A DNA stretch of 64,000 nucleotides from Ziziphus jujuba (Eukaryota; Streptophyta; Magnoliopsida; Rosales; Rhamnaceae), in contig NC_083386.1 of NCBI RefSeq assembly GCF_031755915.1, forward strand, positions 8,928,001 through 8,992,000, read 5' to 3'. The notes under the pieces were generated by a model, which saw only the letters and a program-made list of their open reading frames with translations, made no database searches and was not told where the DNA came from. Shown here piece after piece: positions 11,831 to 23,580 of the stretch (the first letter of the stretch is position 1; the number at the start of each line of letters is the position of its first letter). A program made the position numbers and the translations under genes.

Positions 11831-12420
11831 CGCTGCAGTAGACCTTGGAGGTGTTAAAAGATCCAGTGCCATGTTGAAAAGTACAGAAAAAGTTTTGCAT
11901 TTGTTTTGGCTGCCAAACTAATATATTTCTATTCTTTTCAAGCAAAAGAGTTGGTAAAATTAATATCCAAATATTTATAAAGCTTATTTCGCAAATAACC
12001 AACTTTTGATTTTTGTATTCCTTTCTTTGCAAGTATTATCCAAAAAATATTCATTAGATTTTGAAGGAAGTAGAGTAGAAGTAGGTCTTGGACAATTGCT
12101 AAATTTTGATGCATAAGTATTATATAAAATAGTTAACAATATCAATATCATTTGCATAAGTAATAATGTTTAAATTCAAATTTGAAGCAATATCATTCAA
12201 TAGCACTTTCACTTCCTTTAGTTTAATTATAGGATTCATTATTGAAGCTAAACTGAAAATTCAGGGTAAACATTTCCAATATTTTTTAAACTTTTCTTCT
12301 ATTTTTTCAAAAAGGTTAATATCATGTAGACTCTCTCTTTTCAAAAACATATCCTGTGTTTTCAAATATTTCAAGAATAATCCTATCATTAGTCATTTTT
12401 CGTTAAATTGAACTTAAAAA
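11806..12420 (-). pseudogene. hAT-type transposase remnant
   Basis: No long frame survives, but the minus strand carries two diagnostic blocks of plant hAT (Ac-like) transposases. Near 12170-12320 it reads KIEEKFKKYWKCLP and SLASIMNPIIKLKEVKVLL, resembling the KFxKYW...MAIAxVLDPRxK segment of the catalytic domain. Near 11815-11905 it reads NMALDLLTPPRSTAASEFAF, the start of the C-terminal dimerisation domain. Frame changes and stops lie between them, so it is dead. The hAT family call rests on motif resemblance only. Confidence 0.6.
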
Positions 12421-12595
12421 AATATTAAAAGGGTAATTAAACGTTGTTAAAAGTCTGAAAAGCTGAAAGTTTCAGAAAAATGCAATATATTATATATAAA
12501 AATAAATAAAAACAAAAAAAATGTATTTTAAACAAATTAATAATTATTATTAAAAAAATAAATTAATAATTATTATTTTAAAAAAATAATAGTTA

Positions 12596-12952
12596 TTATA
12601 TTTCATACAATGGGGGGGTGGGGGAAGAACCAAAAAAAAAGGCATTGCTGATCGCTCGAACGGAGTCACCTTGTTCTTTAAATCCCATGACCAAGAAATC
12701 ACCACCAATCATGTAAGAAGAGAGCCTGGAATCCCTAGAAATCACAACTTCATCAGAGATTTGTAAACCCTTTGCCACACTTCTTCTTTTGTCTGCGCCT
12801 AAATCCCCATATTCTTTTGTTTTGCGGGTCTTCGCTTCTTCTTTTTTTTTTTTCTCTTTTTTTTTTATTTTATTTTTTTCCTTGTGAGTTTCTTCTTGTT
12901 GGTCATTTTCGTGCATAGGAGGTGAGCAGATTCGGCATTGTTTTGGTCCCAA
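12596..12952 (-). other. Unrecognised 118-codon open frame
   Basis: An open minus-strand frame whose middle third is a Lys/Glu-rich low-complexity run coded by a T-rich tract. The C-terminal half (GLQISDEVVISRDSRLSS, DFLVMGFKEQGDSVRAISNA) looks protein-like but matches no family I know. It may be an exon, a gene fragment or chance. No function is proposed. Confidence 0.2.
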
Positions 12953-13283
12953 TCACAGTGTAATCATTTTGGCTGGTGAAATACTCAGATTGGTGAAGAA
13001 GAAAAGGGGAAAAACTTAAGATTCTCCGAATTCCGATCGGCTAAGTAGAAAATTTCTTTTTTTCTAATTTAATAAATGACAAAAATAAAATAAAAATACA
13101 AGCACCTTATATCTATAGTTGGAGCTTAATGACATGTACATGAGATATGTCTAAGGAAACGTAACACAGACATTCATATACTAATTTTATTATTACAAGG
13201 AAATTTAAAAAACAAAAAAAACAAAAAACACAAAAAAAACAAAAAAACAAAAAGTACATATAATATACATATACGATCTATTT

Positions 13284-13631
13284 CTAAATCTTAACTTTTT
13301 TATCAAACATACTTCCATAAGTGGATTGGAAAATATCAGCCAGAAGAGAATACTGCAGTAATACAAACAAGGTGACTGGAATGCCAGCAAAGGGAAAGAC
13401 AAGAATGGAAATCCATGAATATTTGTCTCCAAGCACAATCAGAAGTGTAGCACAAAAGGCAACCATCATCGAGACAAGGGAGAAGAAAAGAGTGAAAAGA
13501 CCAATCCTCAACTTCCTTGTCAAAGATATAAGGAAATCTTCTTCTGCCCGTGTAGAGGTACGTACTCCCAATAACATCAAAACTGAAGTTGTGGAGGAAA
13601 AGAGTGATAGCGAATTAGATATTATGAAAAT
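13284..13631 (-). pseudogene. Copy B, C-terminal half of PGG exon
   Basis: The last three membrane helices of the PGG domain remain open to the stop and align residue by residue with copy A. The break falls after D-I-M-K-I (GATATTATGAAAAT), where the composite element begins. Confidence 0.85.
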
Positions 13632-14347
13632 TGTAACACCCCGGTCCGAAATACACCGAAAATTTATCAAATTTGACCAATGTTTATTGTTGTTGACCTA
13701 GAAGAGATCAAATGTTGAATTTTTGTTCCTGATGGAATTCCACATTGACCGAGGTACCGTTTAAAAGTACACATTGTCACGAGTTCGTAGACTAGTAGCA
13801 CGTCGAAAACGGAGCTATAGTTTGAAAGTTATGAGCAAAACAAGTTGAGGTCCAAATTGTCCAAGGGCTGCCTGAGTTGACTTTTTGTTCATGCAAAGTT
13901 GAGCTTTGACTCATGCATGGTTGTGAAGTACTCGTCGATACGAGTCCGTAGACTAGTGGTACACCTGATTTGGATATTTTATTGAAAAGTTATGTACCTG
14001 CAAAATTTTTCAAATACAGTATTATTTTAATATTATTTTTAAATATGTGAACAGTATGCCACGTGTGACTTAATAAAGGGTGCCATGTGTCACAATGAGG
14101 AGATGCCACATGTCAACCATATTAAATACTATATTATCTTAATATTATTTATTTATTTTATTAGTTTATTATTTTTATTATTTAAATTTTTTTTTTCTTT
14201 TTTTCCTCACATGGGAAAAACACCCCCCAGCCCCCCCGAACCTTTCTTCTTCTTCTTTCTCCTTCTTTCTTTCCCTTTCCTTTTTCTCCTCTCGGATCCT
14301 TGCCATTTCTCAAATTCGTGTCACCGGACGCGCCGGCCAGGGAAGGA
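13632..14347 (+). mobile_element. LTR-T 5' fragment fused to TRIM LTR tail
   Basis: About 716 bp matching the start of the long Gypsy LTR: TGTAACACCCCG, then blocks such as GGAGCTATAGTTTGAAAGTTATG and CGTAGACTAGTGGTACA that recur in the other LTR-T copies in reverse orientation. Near 14348 the sequence changes to the TRIM LTR (GTTTTAACAAAACCGTGCGG ... CTGTTACA). The junction position is approximate because CCCATTCCCCTGC resembles both. Confidence 0.65.
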
Positions 14348-14503
14348 GCCCATTCCCCTGCGACGTGTTTTAACAAAACCGTGCGGGCTGGGCCCAAAGT
14401 GGATAATATCGCATGCGGGTGGACTGGACTGTTACATATGGTATTGGTTGGAAAGGGGAACGAAGCATGGCTTATAAGCGTGTGGATACCTTTTCCTTGC
14501 AGA

Positions 14504-17399
14504 TGTCAGGACCCGTCCAGAATTCATTCCTCGGAACCCTAGACAAACCCTGATCCCAGGGAAACCCTACCGGACCCTCCAACGGAAAATCTGGCAGAGC
14601 CTCCCCTAAGGGATTTACTTACCACAAATTACCTGCACTGAAAACACACTTCTATAAACATCTCCTTATTCCTCCCACAAACTACAAGCTGTTTCACAAA
14701 TTTCAGCACTTCTCAAAGCAACAACAGTCCTGTGCATAAATAAAACAGAAGTATCCCAATAGTATATAGAGCTTTAAGAAGTGCTAAACAACAGAAATAC
14801 AACAAGGCTGAAAGAAATAATACACTGAAATGAAAGAGTACAGAAGTACTTCTCGAAACACAACAGCAGCGGAAAACTTGGTTCGCTCCGGAAGAACGCC
14901 TACCACCACTTGCACCTAAGGGAACGAAATTTAAGAGTGTGAGATGCTAATCATCTCAGTGAGTGACCCTAACTACTGTACACCTTTAATATTAATAATA
15001 TAAAAAAAATAAAGGAATTGTGTTAACCAGTACCGAACAATTAAATAAATAAATAATATTTGAAGTAATAATTTCTCTCAAAACCCTCACTATTCACTCC
15101 ATTGGAAATGTTCCCCTTTTAAAACATTTTCACAAAACCCGATGTGCGTACTCCCCGAAAACCAATGAACCAAATAAATTAATAAACAACAAATAAACAA
15201 ATAAATACCCCAAATATAAATATTCTGTAATAAATTAGTAAATAATTTTTTTTGGAACACCTTTGGGGTTTTAAACTTTAATTGCAATTTACACCGACGC
15301 ACCACACCATATACCGGTGATGCCCTCCGATACCCAGCGTCCTGAGCACCGACTGGCGGGGGGTTAAAGAGAGAAACCTGCAACGGTCACTTCGGCGTCC
15401 CGACAGTACCGCTGCTAAAACCATCAACCCGGCCAAGGAGGGGGGCGGCTATGCGCAACAATAACCTTGCCTGCCCACGGTCCAATGGCAACTCACGGGT
15501 GAAGTAATAACCGTGCGCTAAACCAGATAATAACCGCGCACTACCACGTGTCCATACACCATACACCAGAACACCAATACTGTATGAGTGCGTCTAAAAA
15601 TAAACATTAATAACCAACCGTACCGTTTTTCCAAAAACCACCGTGGGAAGTATACCAAATTTTCACAAAACACCATCCCACATATTTTTATTTAATAACC
15701 CGGTACGAAACAGCGATAATCAACAAACCACAATTTTCCTCGAAATACGAGATGCAACCATAAAAATACCGCGGGCATAATTTATAAAATTTAAACCAAT
15801 ATTTTCGTAAAATATTTAACCCAACTATGCTCGGAAAATCAATTTTAAAAACCACGTACAAATGCCACCAAAATACACCTTGCTCATGCATAATAAATTA
15901 AACCATAATATAATTCATAAATAAATCACACCACATGAGCATAATTTAAATACCAATTTAAATACCAATTAAATATAATTAATTGCCCAAAATAATTTTT
16001 GAAGGTGGGTCACTCACCTTGAGCACACAAATCAACTAAGACCCTCCTCGGGATTAACTCCACTACTCGCGAGTGCACCTAAACAACCACAGTGCACAAA
16101 CCAAAAATATTAATATTTTATTCGGGTAATTCCCAAATAGGTACCCGGGGAGCGAACACCAAGCGATATCTAAGGGTTACGAGTTATATACCGAATCGAA
16201 GCTCGCGTGATGAGGATCATGGATTCGGTCTTACTTTCCGGTGATCGGACCCGACGGGGTCGGAATCTCGCCGGAAAGCTTTTCGAGTTTCGGTTCCGCA
16301 ATTCTCCCAAACCATCGCGAATTGGCAGAAACGGAAGCCGGATTCGGGTTCAGGAGGTCGAAAGCCGCGGTCACCGGCAACCGTTGCCGGCGACGGCGCG
16401 TGCGGTGGCCTTTGGTCGTGACATTTTGCAGACTTGTAGATCGTGAGGAGAGCAATCCAACGGGACCGGCGGTGAGCAAAACGGAGGACGGACGGCGGAG
16501 AAATCACCGTTTGAAGATTTCCGGCCCCTCGCCGGAAAACGCTCCGATCCCGGCGCGTCGATGGTCCGATGGCCGTGATTTTTGGTGGGTCGGCCGAACT
16601 TGAGGAGAGGATGATGGGTGTACGGTGCGTGTGGCCGGAAAATGGCCGGAAGTGGGTCGATTTGCGGTGGCCGGCGGTGGAGGGGAAAAACTCGCCGCCG
16701 ATCTTCGGAGGTCCGATCCGGGCGCGTCCGGCGACCGTTCGCCGTGAAATTTGGAGGTTTTGCTGGAAATGAGGAGGGCAAGCTTTCTGGCCGGTGCGTG
16801 TACAGTAACTCGACCGGAACAGTGGAAAAATTCCGGTGGCCGGCGGTCCTCTCTCTCTCTCTTTCTCTCTCCTCTCTCTCTTTCTCTCTCTTCCCCAAGA
16901 ATTTTAACAAATAAAAACCCCTGTGTGACACTGTTCATGCCACGTGGACCAATCAGAAGCTGACACCCACCATTTCACTGTTCACCAATCCAAAAATATT
17001 AAAATAATACGGTATCCGGTAAACTTCAAACGTTTGTAACTTTTTAACCGGATGTCCGTTTTAAGCATGCCGCTAGTCTGTGAACTCGTATCGACGAGCA
17101 CTTCACAACCATGCATGAGTCAAAGCTCATTTCCCCATAAACAAAAAGTCAACCCTGGCACTCCTTGGACAGTTTAGACCGCAACTTGTTTCACCCATAA
17201 CTTTCAAACCGTAGCTCCGTTTGCGACGTGCTACCAGTCTACGAACTCGGGGCATCATGCACTTCACCACGGTACCCTGGTCAACTCGAAATTCCTACCG
17301 AGTGAAAAAGTCAACTTTTGACCCCTTTCGGTCAACGGTCAACAGTCAACCTCGGTCAACGTGCACGGATTCCGTTGCGATTTAGGACGGGGTGTTACA
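14504..17399 (-). mobile_element. Solo LTR of the long Gypsy family (LTR-T copy 1)
   Basis: On the minus strand it begins TGTAACACCCCGTCC (17399) and ends GACGGGTCCTGACA (14504), about 2.9 kb. No internal region adjoins it, so it is a solo LTR, and CAGA flanks both sides in the interrupted TRIM LTR. It aligns with the 3' LTR of the Gypsy element at 51189-53940. A GC-rich part (about 16200-16900) gives long overlapping frames on both strands that are not conserved in the other copies, so it is not coding. Confidence 0.8.
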
Positions 17400-17736
17400 C
17401 AGACGCGTTTTAAACCTGTGAGGGCTAGGTTGTAAGAGGATTCCCCAAGCCCAAAGTGGACAATATCTACATGCGGGTGGTCTGGGTTGGACTGTTACAG
17501 ATGGTATCAAAGCCAGTACTCAGATCGGTGTGCCAGCGAGGACGTTGGGCCCCAAGGGAGGAGGATTGTGAAGTCCCATATCGGTTGAAAAGGGGAACGA
17601 AGCATGGCTTATAAGCGTGTGGATACCTTTCCCATGTAGCCGCATTTTAAACCTGTGAGAGCTGGGTTATAAAAGGATTCCCCAGGCCCAAAATGGACAA
17701 TATCTACATGCAGGTGGCCTAGACTGGACTGTCACA
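17400..17736 (+). mobile_element. TRIM retroelement 3 (right part of composite)
   Basis: The tail of a TRIM LTR ends in GGACTGTTACA. The internal region follows, with GATGGTATCAAAGCC (primer site) and AAGGGAGGAGGAT (polypurine tract). A full 3' LTR of about 169 bp follows (TGTGAAGTCCCATATCGG ... TGTCACA). Its 5' LTR is interrupted by the solo LTR-T at 14504-17399. Confidence 0.8.
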
Positions 17737-17996
17737 AAAATCCTAAACCATTTTTTTATTCATAAAATGGGAACCCAGAATCCTTATTATTTCCTCCAGG
17801 AACTGTAAAAGCTGCTCCAAATGTGATAGTAATAATAAGAGCACCTACTGTACATGAACTTGCTGTCTCTTTCATCCATTGTTCTCCCTTCAATCACCAA
17901 TTGTTTGTGCTCCTCAGTAAATAATTCACCTGGGATCAGTCCGTCTAATAAGTTTTTGCGGTCTAGAGCCCAAGGAGGCACAATTGACTTCACCTC
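17737..17996 (-). pseudogene. Copy B, N-terminal half of PGG exon
   Basis: Encodes the VPPWALDRKNLLDGLIPGEL start and the region of the first helix and PGG motif. One extra base after the LVIEG codons, relative to copy A, shifts the frame, so the helix and the PGG motif can be read only in another frame. The acceptor has also changed (TATAAG instead of TGTAG). Confidence 0.8.
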
Positions 17997-18061
17997 TTAT
18001 AAAACAAATAAAAAATGTTGTCATAAGTTTTTTTTTTTTCATTTTTTTTTTAATGAAAGAC

Positions 18062-18778
18062 AAATAAAGTTGTCAGGATCATGACTAGATATAAACACTC
18101 AACAAATATATATGACAAAGATAAAAAAAAAAAATGTAGCACAGAGAAATTACTAGAAGATCAATTAGAAGAAGAAGAAGTTGAAACAAGGTTTGAGGTT
18201 TTACGTGGTTCAGCTGTTAATGAGACAACCTATATTCACAAACAAGAAAGGAAGTATAAATGAGATTAATCTTCTAGAGGAATTAAGTAATACAAGCTAA
18301 GAATTAGCTTATTAATGTTATCTCACAATACAAGCTGTTTCACGTCGATCGTGATAGCTCTTTCAAAAAAGAGTGCTCTCAGTTCACTCTAGCTCATACT
18401 AAACACCACACTGTTAAGTCATGAGATGTTTAGGATTTACTCATATTTTCGTTTTTATTTTATATATGTTGTTCACCATGTTTAGGACTTGTTTATCTTT
18501 AGGTTTTTTTCAGGGCTTTATTGTGATTGGTTGTTTAGCTTTCTATTCCTATATGGATATATAGAACTCTATGCCTATTTGATATTTTATGCAAACTTTT
18601 TACTTTAATAGTATAAATTATTTTTTATCCCCGATCTTCTTCTCTAAGTTCCTAGCTTTAATCCAAGTCTAATACAGCATCTATCAGAGCTTTAGATTTA
18701 TGTTTTATGATTTTGTTTGAAAGAAGTTTTTATCTTTTTATTTATTATTATTATTATTATTATTACTTTTATCTTCCG
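18062..18778. other. Unclassified repeat-like stretch in copy B intron
   Basis: No gene. It contains GGTTTTACGTGGTTCAGCTG, wording often met in plant repeats, and TCATGA near both 18078 and 18418. A (TTA)n run lies near 18745-18768. It may be an old LTR or MITE remnant; I cannot classify it. Confidence 0.3.
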
Positions 18779-19150
18779 GAAGGCCATTGCAGGCGGAAAC
18801 ATATGGTAAGCCTTAATGGTAAGTAATCCGATGTATGTTCTTTCCTACCATGCATTCCATTATGCTTAGTTTTGCATTACATGTAATAGCTACAGCCGGA
18901 GCTGTAAAACATTCTTCATCGAGTACTGATTTCCAAGTCTTGTTATGACATATTTAGCACCAAAATCCTCACAACGCTGATCAGATGCCCAACCATGGCT
19001 GCCACATGAAGGGCTGTCCTTTCAAAAGATGTAATTCTTGCTCTTATTGCATCGAGGTTTCTAGTAATCAATTGTTTGTCGCATACAAATCACCTTTCCA
19101 TACAGCTTTATATAAGGGCTTGTATTGATTCATGTCGTCATTGCGAGAGA
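18779..19150 (-). pseudogene. Copy B, degraded ankyrin exon
   Basis: Readable pieces on the minus strand match the N-terminal ankyrin exons of A and C (YKPLYKAVWKGDLYAT, ERTALHVAAMVGHLI, then QDLEIS), but frames change and stops intervene. It is clearly a relic of the exon at 6201-6698 and 37842-38342. Confidence 0.75.
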
Positions 19151-19451
19151 GAGTATTGTTTCTAATTAAAAATAAATTAATTCATCAAGAGATGGCCCAA
19201 AGTAAAGTTTTTTTTTTTTAATTAAAAAATAATAATAATAATTTTGATTTGTTCTTTTCAGTAATTTAGGGTAGTGTATATATTGACCTTGACTGGGTGC
19301 AGGGATCAGGTTAAGCCATGGAACTGTTTGGAACTTCAGGAACAATTCCGGTACTACCTGGGATGGCATAGGCATTCATTGATCTGATCAGTCAATATAT
19401 AAAGGTTATTAACTAATTATTGTCAAACGTGTAGTGGGAAAAATTAATCCC

Positions 19452-19483
19452 CCCGCGCGCGCGCGCACACACACACACACAAA
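19452..19483. repeat. Compound (GC)n(AC)n microsatellite
   Basis: CG/GC dinucleotides run directly into CA dinucleotides, followed by A-rich sequence. This alternating purine-pyrimidine tract sits in an intron of copy B. Confidence 0.9.
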
Positions 19484-19895
19484 AAAAAACAAAAAAACAA
19501 AAAAACCAAAAAAACCAAAAAAAACAAAAACGAAAAAAAAAAAAAATAGAAGCAAAAAAAAAATAGTGAAGAAAAAATAATAAGGGAGCTCTTTTTTTTT
19601 CCCTGCTTTGAAAATATGGTTTTATAAACCCAAAAAACTCCAAGGACAACATCCTTCAAAAGGAGTTGGCTTCACTGCTACTCTCCTGGGTTACAAAGGA
19701 AGAAAAAGAACTAGGAAGATAATTAACAGTAACAAAACCAGAGACATCATTTTGGAGACACCTGTTACAAACAAAGTGGGCTGAGAAATTGTCTTTTCTA
19801 GGTGACCAAGTAAACAAAACGTGCTGAAACTTCTTCTTCAAACGAACAAGGTGAAGGAAATTAATGGAATTAACGATGTTACCGGAGAAGTCCAC

Positions 19896-22329
19896 CGGAT
19901 TCAGAGTAGTGTTCTTTTTTTCTTTTTTCTTTTTTATTTTATTTTATTCATTTGGATCTTGAGAATTGTTTTGATGGATATTATATGCGTGGACCAAAAT
20001 CTTCAGATTTTATATGGAGTTAAGACTATATTGTTTTTATTTTTATTTTTATTTTTATTTTTTGGTTCCATTGGATGATTAATGGCAATTTTTTCCTTTT
20101 TTTCTTTCTTTTTTTTTTTTTTTTCCTTTTGGGATATATTGGGATGGGATAATTTTTGCACAAAATCATGAACTTAGAAAGTAAAGATCATTAGAAGTGA
20201 TTATTTCCAACTGGAAGCTTTTTTGAAGCTCTAAAACTTTTAGAAATTAAACTGTCTAAATACGTTCTTTTTTTTTTTTTTTTTGGGTTTAAAAATCAAA
20301 AACAACATTTTAAAAAATTTATCAAATATGCCTGCCTAGGTCCTGTTTGTATAATTTTTTATTCTGCTTCTTCATAATTTCAAATGTTTCCGATAAACTT
20401 TTTAAAAAGTTATACTTTATGAGTATTGACTTTTATAAGGTCTTTCGAATGGCTGAAAATCCTATATGAAATCGTCCGACACTTGTTTCGAGCCTCAAAA
20501 ACCACAACATTTCAGAAATCGTGTTAAACGAGCTATAAAACTGCAAACAGAGCCTCCAGCTTGAAAAAGACTTGCTATGTTTTTAAATTAACATTGTGTT
20601 TTTTACCGGAAGACTTGGGGAAGACTTGAATGCCTACTAGCCTAATTCCACGTGTCTAGCTCATTAAAAAAAAAAATTAAAGTAGGATGGAACAGTAAAC
20701 AAGACAAATTGAAGGAAAGAAAGTAAGGTATGGCCACCAACTGTTTTCTGTGTGAATATTATGCAGTGACATTAAGACACTGAAATTTACAATTAATTTG
20801 ATAATGTCCACTCCAAATATTGCACATGCAGTGTCAGATTTCAGTACCACTTCTCTAGACGTTTTGTTAAATGTCTGGAAATTTATTAAATTAAAATAAA
20901 AGTAAAAGAATTTTGACCATACATTTAGGTGCTGGGAAGCTTCGATTAAAAGAGAATTCATATGTTTTATGATTTATTGGAGATAGATTAAAAAGCCGGT
21001 TTTATTATCAAAAATTTTAAAAATAAAAATACAGAATGGAGAGTGAGTAAATGTGATTCTTCAAAAATTTTGGGGTCAAACAAAAAAATCTTGCTGTCAG
21101 TGACACGTCCGTTATATTTAAATTTTAGATTTTAGAGACGAAATGTATTGATTTTTTTTTTTGGGGGTTTTTTTTTGGTTGCCTCAATGATATTGTCTTT
21201 TATTTTATAATATATATCTTGGAACTAAGGGGAGAATTAGAACTCGGAATCTTTACAAGAGAGAGGGAGGATTTTATTTAGATCTAGTAAATTTTATTTT
21301 ATTACATTTAAACTTTATTTATCAATTTTTATTAATTAATTTTAACAATTAAATATCATAATTGTTTTTTATAATATTATTCAATTTTAAAATGCTGATT
21401 TTTAATATTTTTTAGCCTTTAATTGTAATAATTAACTAGAAAATACTAACAAATAGAATATTTTGGCAGATATAGAAAACTAAACAAGGTTGATAATAAC
21501 TTTTCAAAAGTATGAAATTTGAATGTAAATATAACAGAATTGAAGGGTTTTAATGAAATTTATCTAAAAAGAAAAGTCATTGAATTGTCTCCATGTAAAT
21601 GGCTAGATAATTAACAAATACTTAGTCTTTGTCTAAATTTTGGTGAAGAATAACTTGGCATGCCCAATAATTGTGACACCACATCATTTGCTTTTTTAAA
21701 ACTTAGCTTAATGGTAATGTTTACACCCCTCCATATGTGAGTAGTGAATTAAGTAACACTAATAATTTAAAAAAAAAAAAAAAACTTGATGGCCCTAGCC
21801 TTATTCATTGATTATTAAAACTTCGGCTTCTTGATATAATCTAAAAACAAAGTGATTTTCTTAGCCCAAACAAAAAAAAAATGATTTTTCAAAAAATGAA
21901 TTTTTCTTTTTAGCAAAAATTGATTATTCCAAATTTTGGGGTCCACGAAAGTTTCATTAGAGATGCTGCCAAGTGACAAACAAAGTTACATTGGTATTAA
22001 CCTATAGAACTTGAATATAAATAGATAAATCTCCTTTTCTAAATTAACATTTGTCCCCCCAAAAAAAAAAAATAAAAAAAAATCAATAAAACAATTTCAT
22101 ATACGAGTCATAAATCACACTCCCTAATTTAAAATATGTATAAAATTAAAAATAAAAAATTGATAAAAAGCGTTTTATCAATATTAATTAATCAAACAAT
22201 ATAAACAAAAATTTATAGTCTTAAAAATGTTTTTAGACATTGAAATTCCACATGAACTTCCAAATTAGTAGGCTCTACATTTTGCCCCTTCATCTCCATT
22301 ATTCGAAAGAACAATTACATGTACACATG

Positions 22330-22366
<37 letters not shown>

Positions 22367-22489
22367 CATATATATATATATATATATATGTTTTAATGAA
22401 ACTTAACATAAAAATCCAAAACCAATTTTATTTTATTAGAGGGAAATTTAAAAAATAAAAAATACATAATTATGTTCTTATTTCAAATC
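19896..22489. other. Intergenic region between copies B and C
   Basis: No gene recognised; T- and A-runs are common. Its part 20965-21840 is paralogous to 9590-10140, and 22010-22320 is paralogous to the 3' flank of copy A (1390-1620). This region therefore holds the duplication junction. A TA/TACA microsatellite occupies about 22329-22390. Confidence 0.55.
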
Positions 22490-23036
22490 TTAACTTCTAT
22501 AAAAGATTCCTCTTAAATAAATAGACCACAAAATCTCATCCAAAAGAGGAAATTGTATAAATACAAACAAGAGGACTGGAATGATAGCAAGACAAATGAC
22601 AGGAATTAAAACCCATGAATACTTGTCTCTAACCAGTATCAAAAGTGTAGCAGAAAAAGCAACCATCATGAAGGCAATGGAGATAAAAAGAGTGAAAAGA
22701 CCAAACATCAACTTCCTAGGCAAAGAGTGAAGGAAATCTCCTTGTGCATATCATGAGGTTAGGATTCCCCAAAACATCAAAGCTGAAGTTGTTGAGGAAA
22801 AGAGTGATATGGAATCTGATATTATGAAAATCATAAATATATTTTTATTCAAAAAAATTGGAAACCCTGAATCCTCTTTGTTTCCCCTACTACTGTGCAT
22901 GAAGTTGCTGTCTCTTTCTTCCATTTTTCTCCTTCGTTCAACAATTCCTTGTGTTCTTCAGTAAATAATTCATCTGGGGTCATATCCTCTTTTAAGTTTT
23001 GCGGTCTAAAGCCCAAGGCACAATTGATTTCACCTC
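22490..23036 (-). pseudogene. Copy C, PGG exon with 49 bp deletion
   Basis: Reads V-P-W-A-L, one Pro fewer than A. One A is lost in the K-N-L codons (CGCAAAACTTAA), shifting the frame. After C-T-V-V-G it jumps to GGAAACAAAGAGG, losing 49 bp relative to copy A that encode the first helix and the PGG motif. A TGA replaces the Arg codon of the T-S-R-Y-A motif. The last helices (KLMFGLFTLFISIAFMMVAF) remain open. Confidence 0.85.
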
Positions 23037-23041
23037 CTACA

Positions 23042-23043
23042 TA

Positions 23044-23074
<31 letters not shown>

Positions 23075-23079
23075 CACAC
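23042..23079. repeat. (CA)n microsatellite
   Basis: An almost pure CA run next to the splice acceptor of the PGG exon of copy C. Confidence 0.95.
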
Positions 23080-23328
23080 AAAAGTGGCAATGTTATCAAT
23101 TTATTATTTCATTAAATAATTAATAATTATCTTGTCAGCTAATAAGAAGAGTTACTGTTCAGCAATAATGTTTGATTTTTTAATGTATATGTAGTGCAAA
23201 ACTTGAAATTAAAGGGAGACATTTTTATATATAGGAAAAGCAAATAAAATAAAATTCCAAATATACTAAAATAAAAGTAAGAAAAGAAATATATATAAAA
23301 GCTTTGGGAGAAAGAATATGATTATTAC

Positions 23329-23580
23329 CTCAAACCATTGTAATTCTCTTTGCATTTGTAAAGCTGCTCCTGGATTATGATTCAGTTGTGGTTTGGGAGC
23401 CAACCTTGCTACAATATGTGGCATGCTATTTTTTTGGATAGCTAAAGTAGATGTTGTTGATAATTTCGAACTCAATTTATATATAAGGTTAAAAATGTCT
23501 TGCTGACGAAATTGAATCGCGCGCATAAATATGTTTTTTAAGGATTTGTCCATTGCCAACCCTAGCTCTGGATTTGATAA
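23329..23580 (-). pseudogene. Copy C, C-terminal ankyrin exon, 5' part missing
   Basis: Encodes NPELGLAMDKSLKNIFMRAI, a Q-Q-D-I-F-N-L-I-Y segment, then MPHIVARLAPKPQLN and GAALQMQRELQWFE up to a GTAATA donor. The CAA codon here shows that TAA in copy A is a mutation. Sequence upstream of N-P-E-L-G has no counterpart of the first half of this exon in A and no acceptor. Confidence 0.75.

Larger units (their letters stand above)
13632..17736 (+). mobile_element. Composite LTR insertion in PGG exon (LTR-T start, TRIM end)
   Basis: Bounded by AAAAT at 13627-13631 and 17737-17741, so the outermost ends look like one integration. The left end is the start of the long LTR-T (TGTAACACCCCGGTCC). The right end is that of a TRIM LTR (GGACTGTCACA). 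In order it contains: an LTR-T 5' fragment to about 14347, a TRIM LTR tail to about 14436, a deleted primer site (TATGGTAT), a TRIM LTR start to 14503, an inverted solo LTR-T (14504-17399), the rest of that TRIM LTR, a primer site and polypurine tract, and a full TRIM LTR (about 17568-17736). An LTR element should have like ends; this one does not. Confidence 0.7.
13284..19895 (-). pseudogene. Ankyrin-PGG gene, copy B (disrupted)
   Basis: Second paralogue, in the same orientation as A. The PGG exon is split in two: C-terminal part 13284-13631 (helices SNSLSLFSSTTSVLMLLGV, LRIGLFTLFFSLVSMMVAF and the last helix) and N-terminal part 17737-17996 (VPPWALDRKNLLDGLIPGEL, then a frameshift one base after EHKQLVIEG). 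A 4.1 kb composite insertion flanked by AAAAT separates them. The ankyrin exon (about 18779-19150) is frameshifted and has stops, though TALHVAAM is still readable. A 5' piece (about 19255-19375) carries the STGIVPEV start of the N-terminal gag-like domain. A further open frame, 19656-19895, includes VDFSG as in copy C. The middle exons were not found. Beyond doubt a pseudogene. Confidence 0.85.

Noticed and set aside
16207..16963. GC-rich island with long overlapping frames on both strands, suggesting a gene
   Set aside because: It lies inside the solo LTR-T at 14504-17399. Corresponding parts of the other LTR-T copies (53040-53480, 28740-28980) do not keep the frames, and no domain is recognisable. 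High GC alone makes stops rare.
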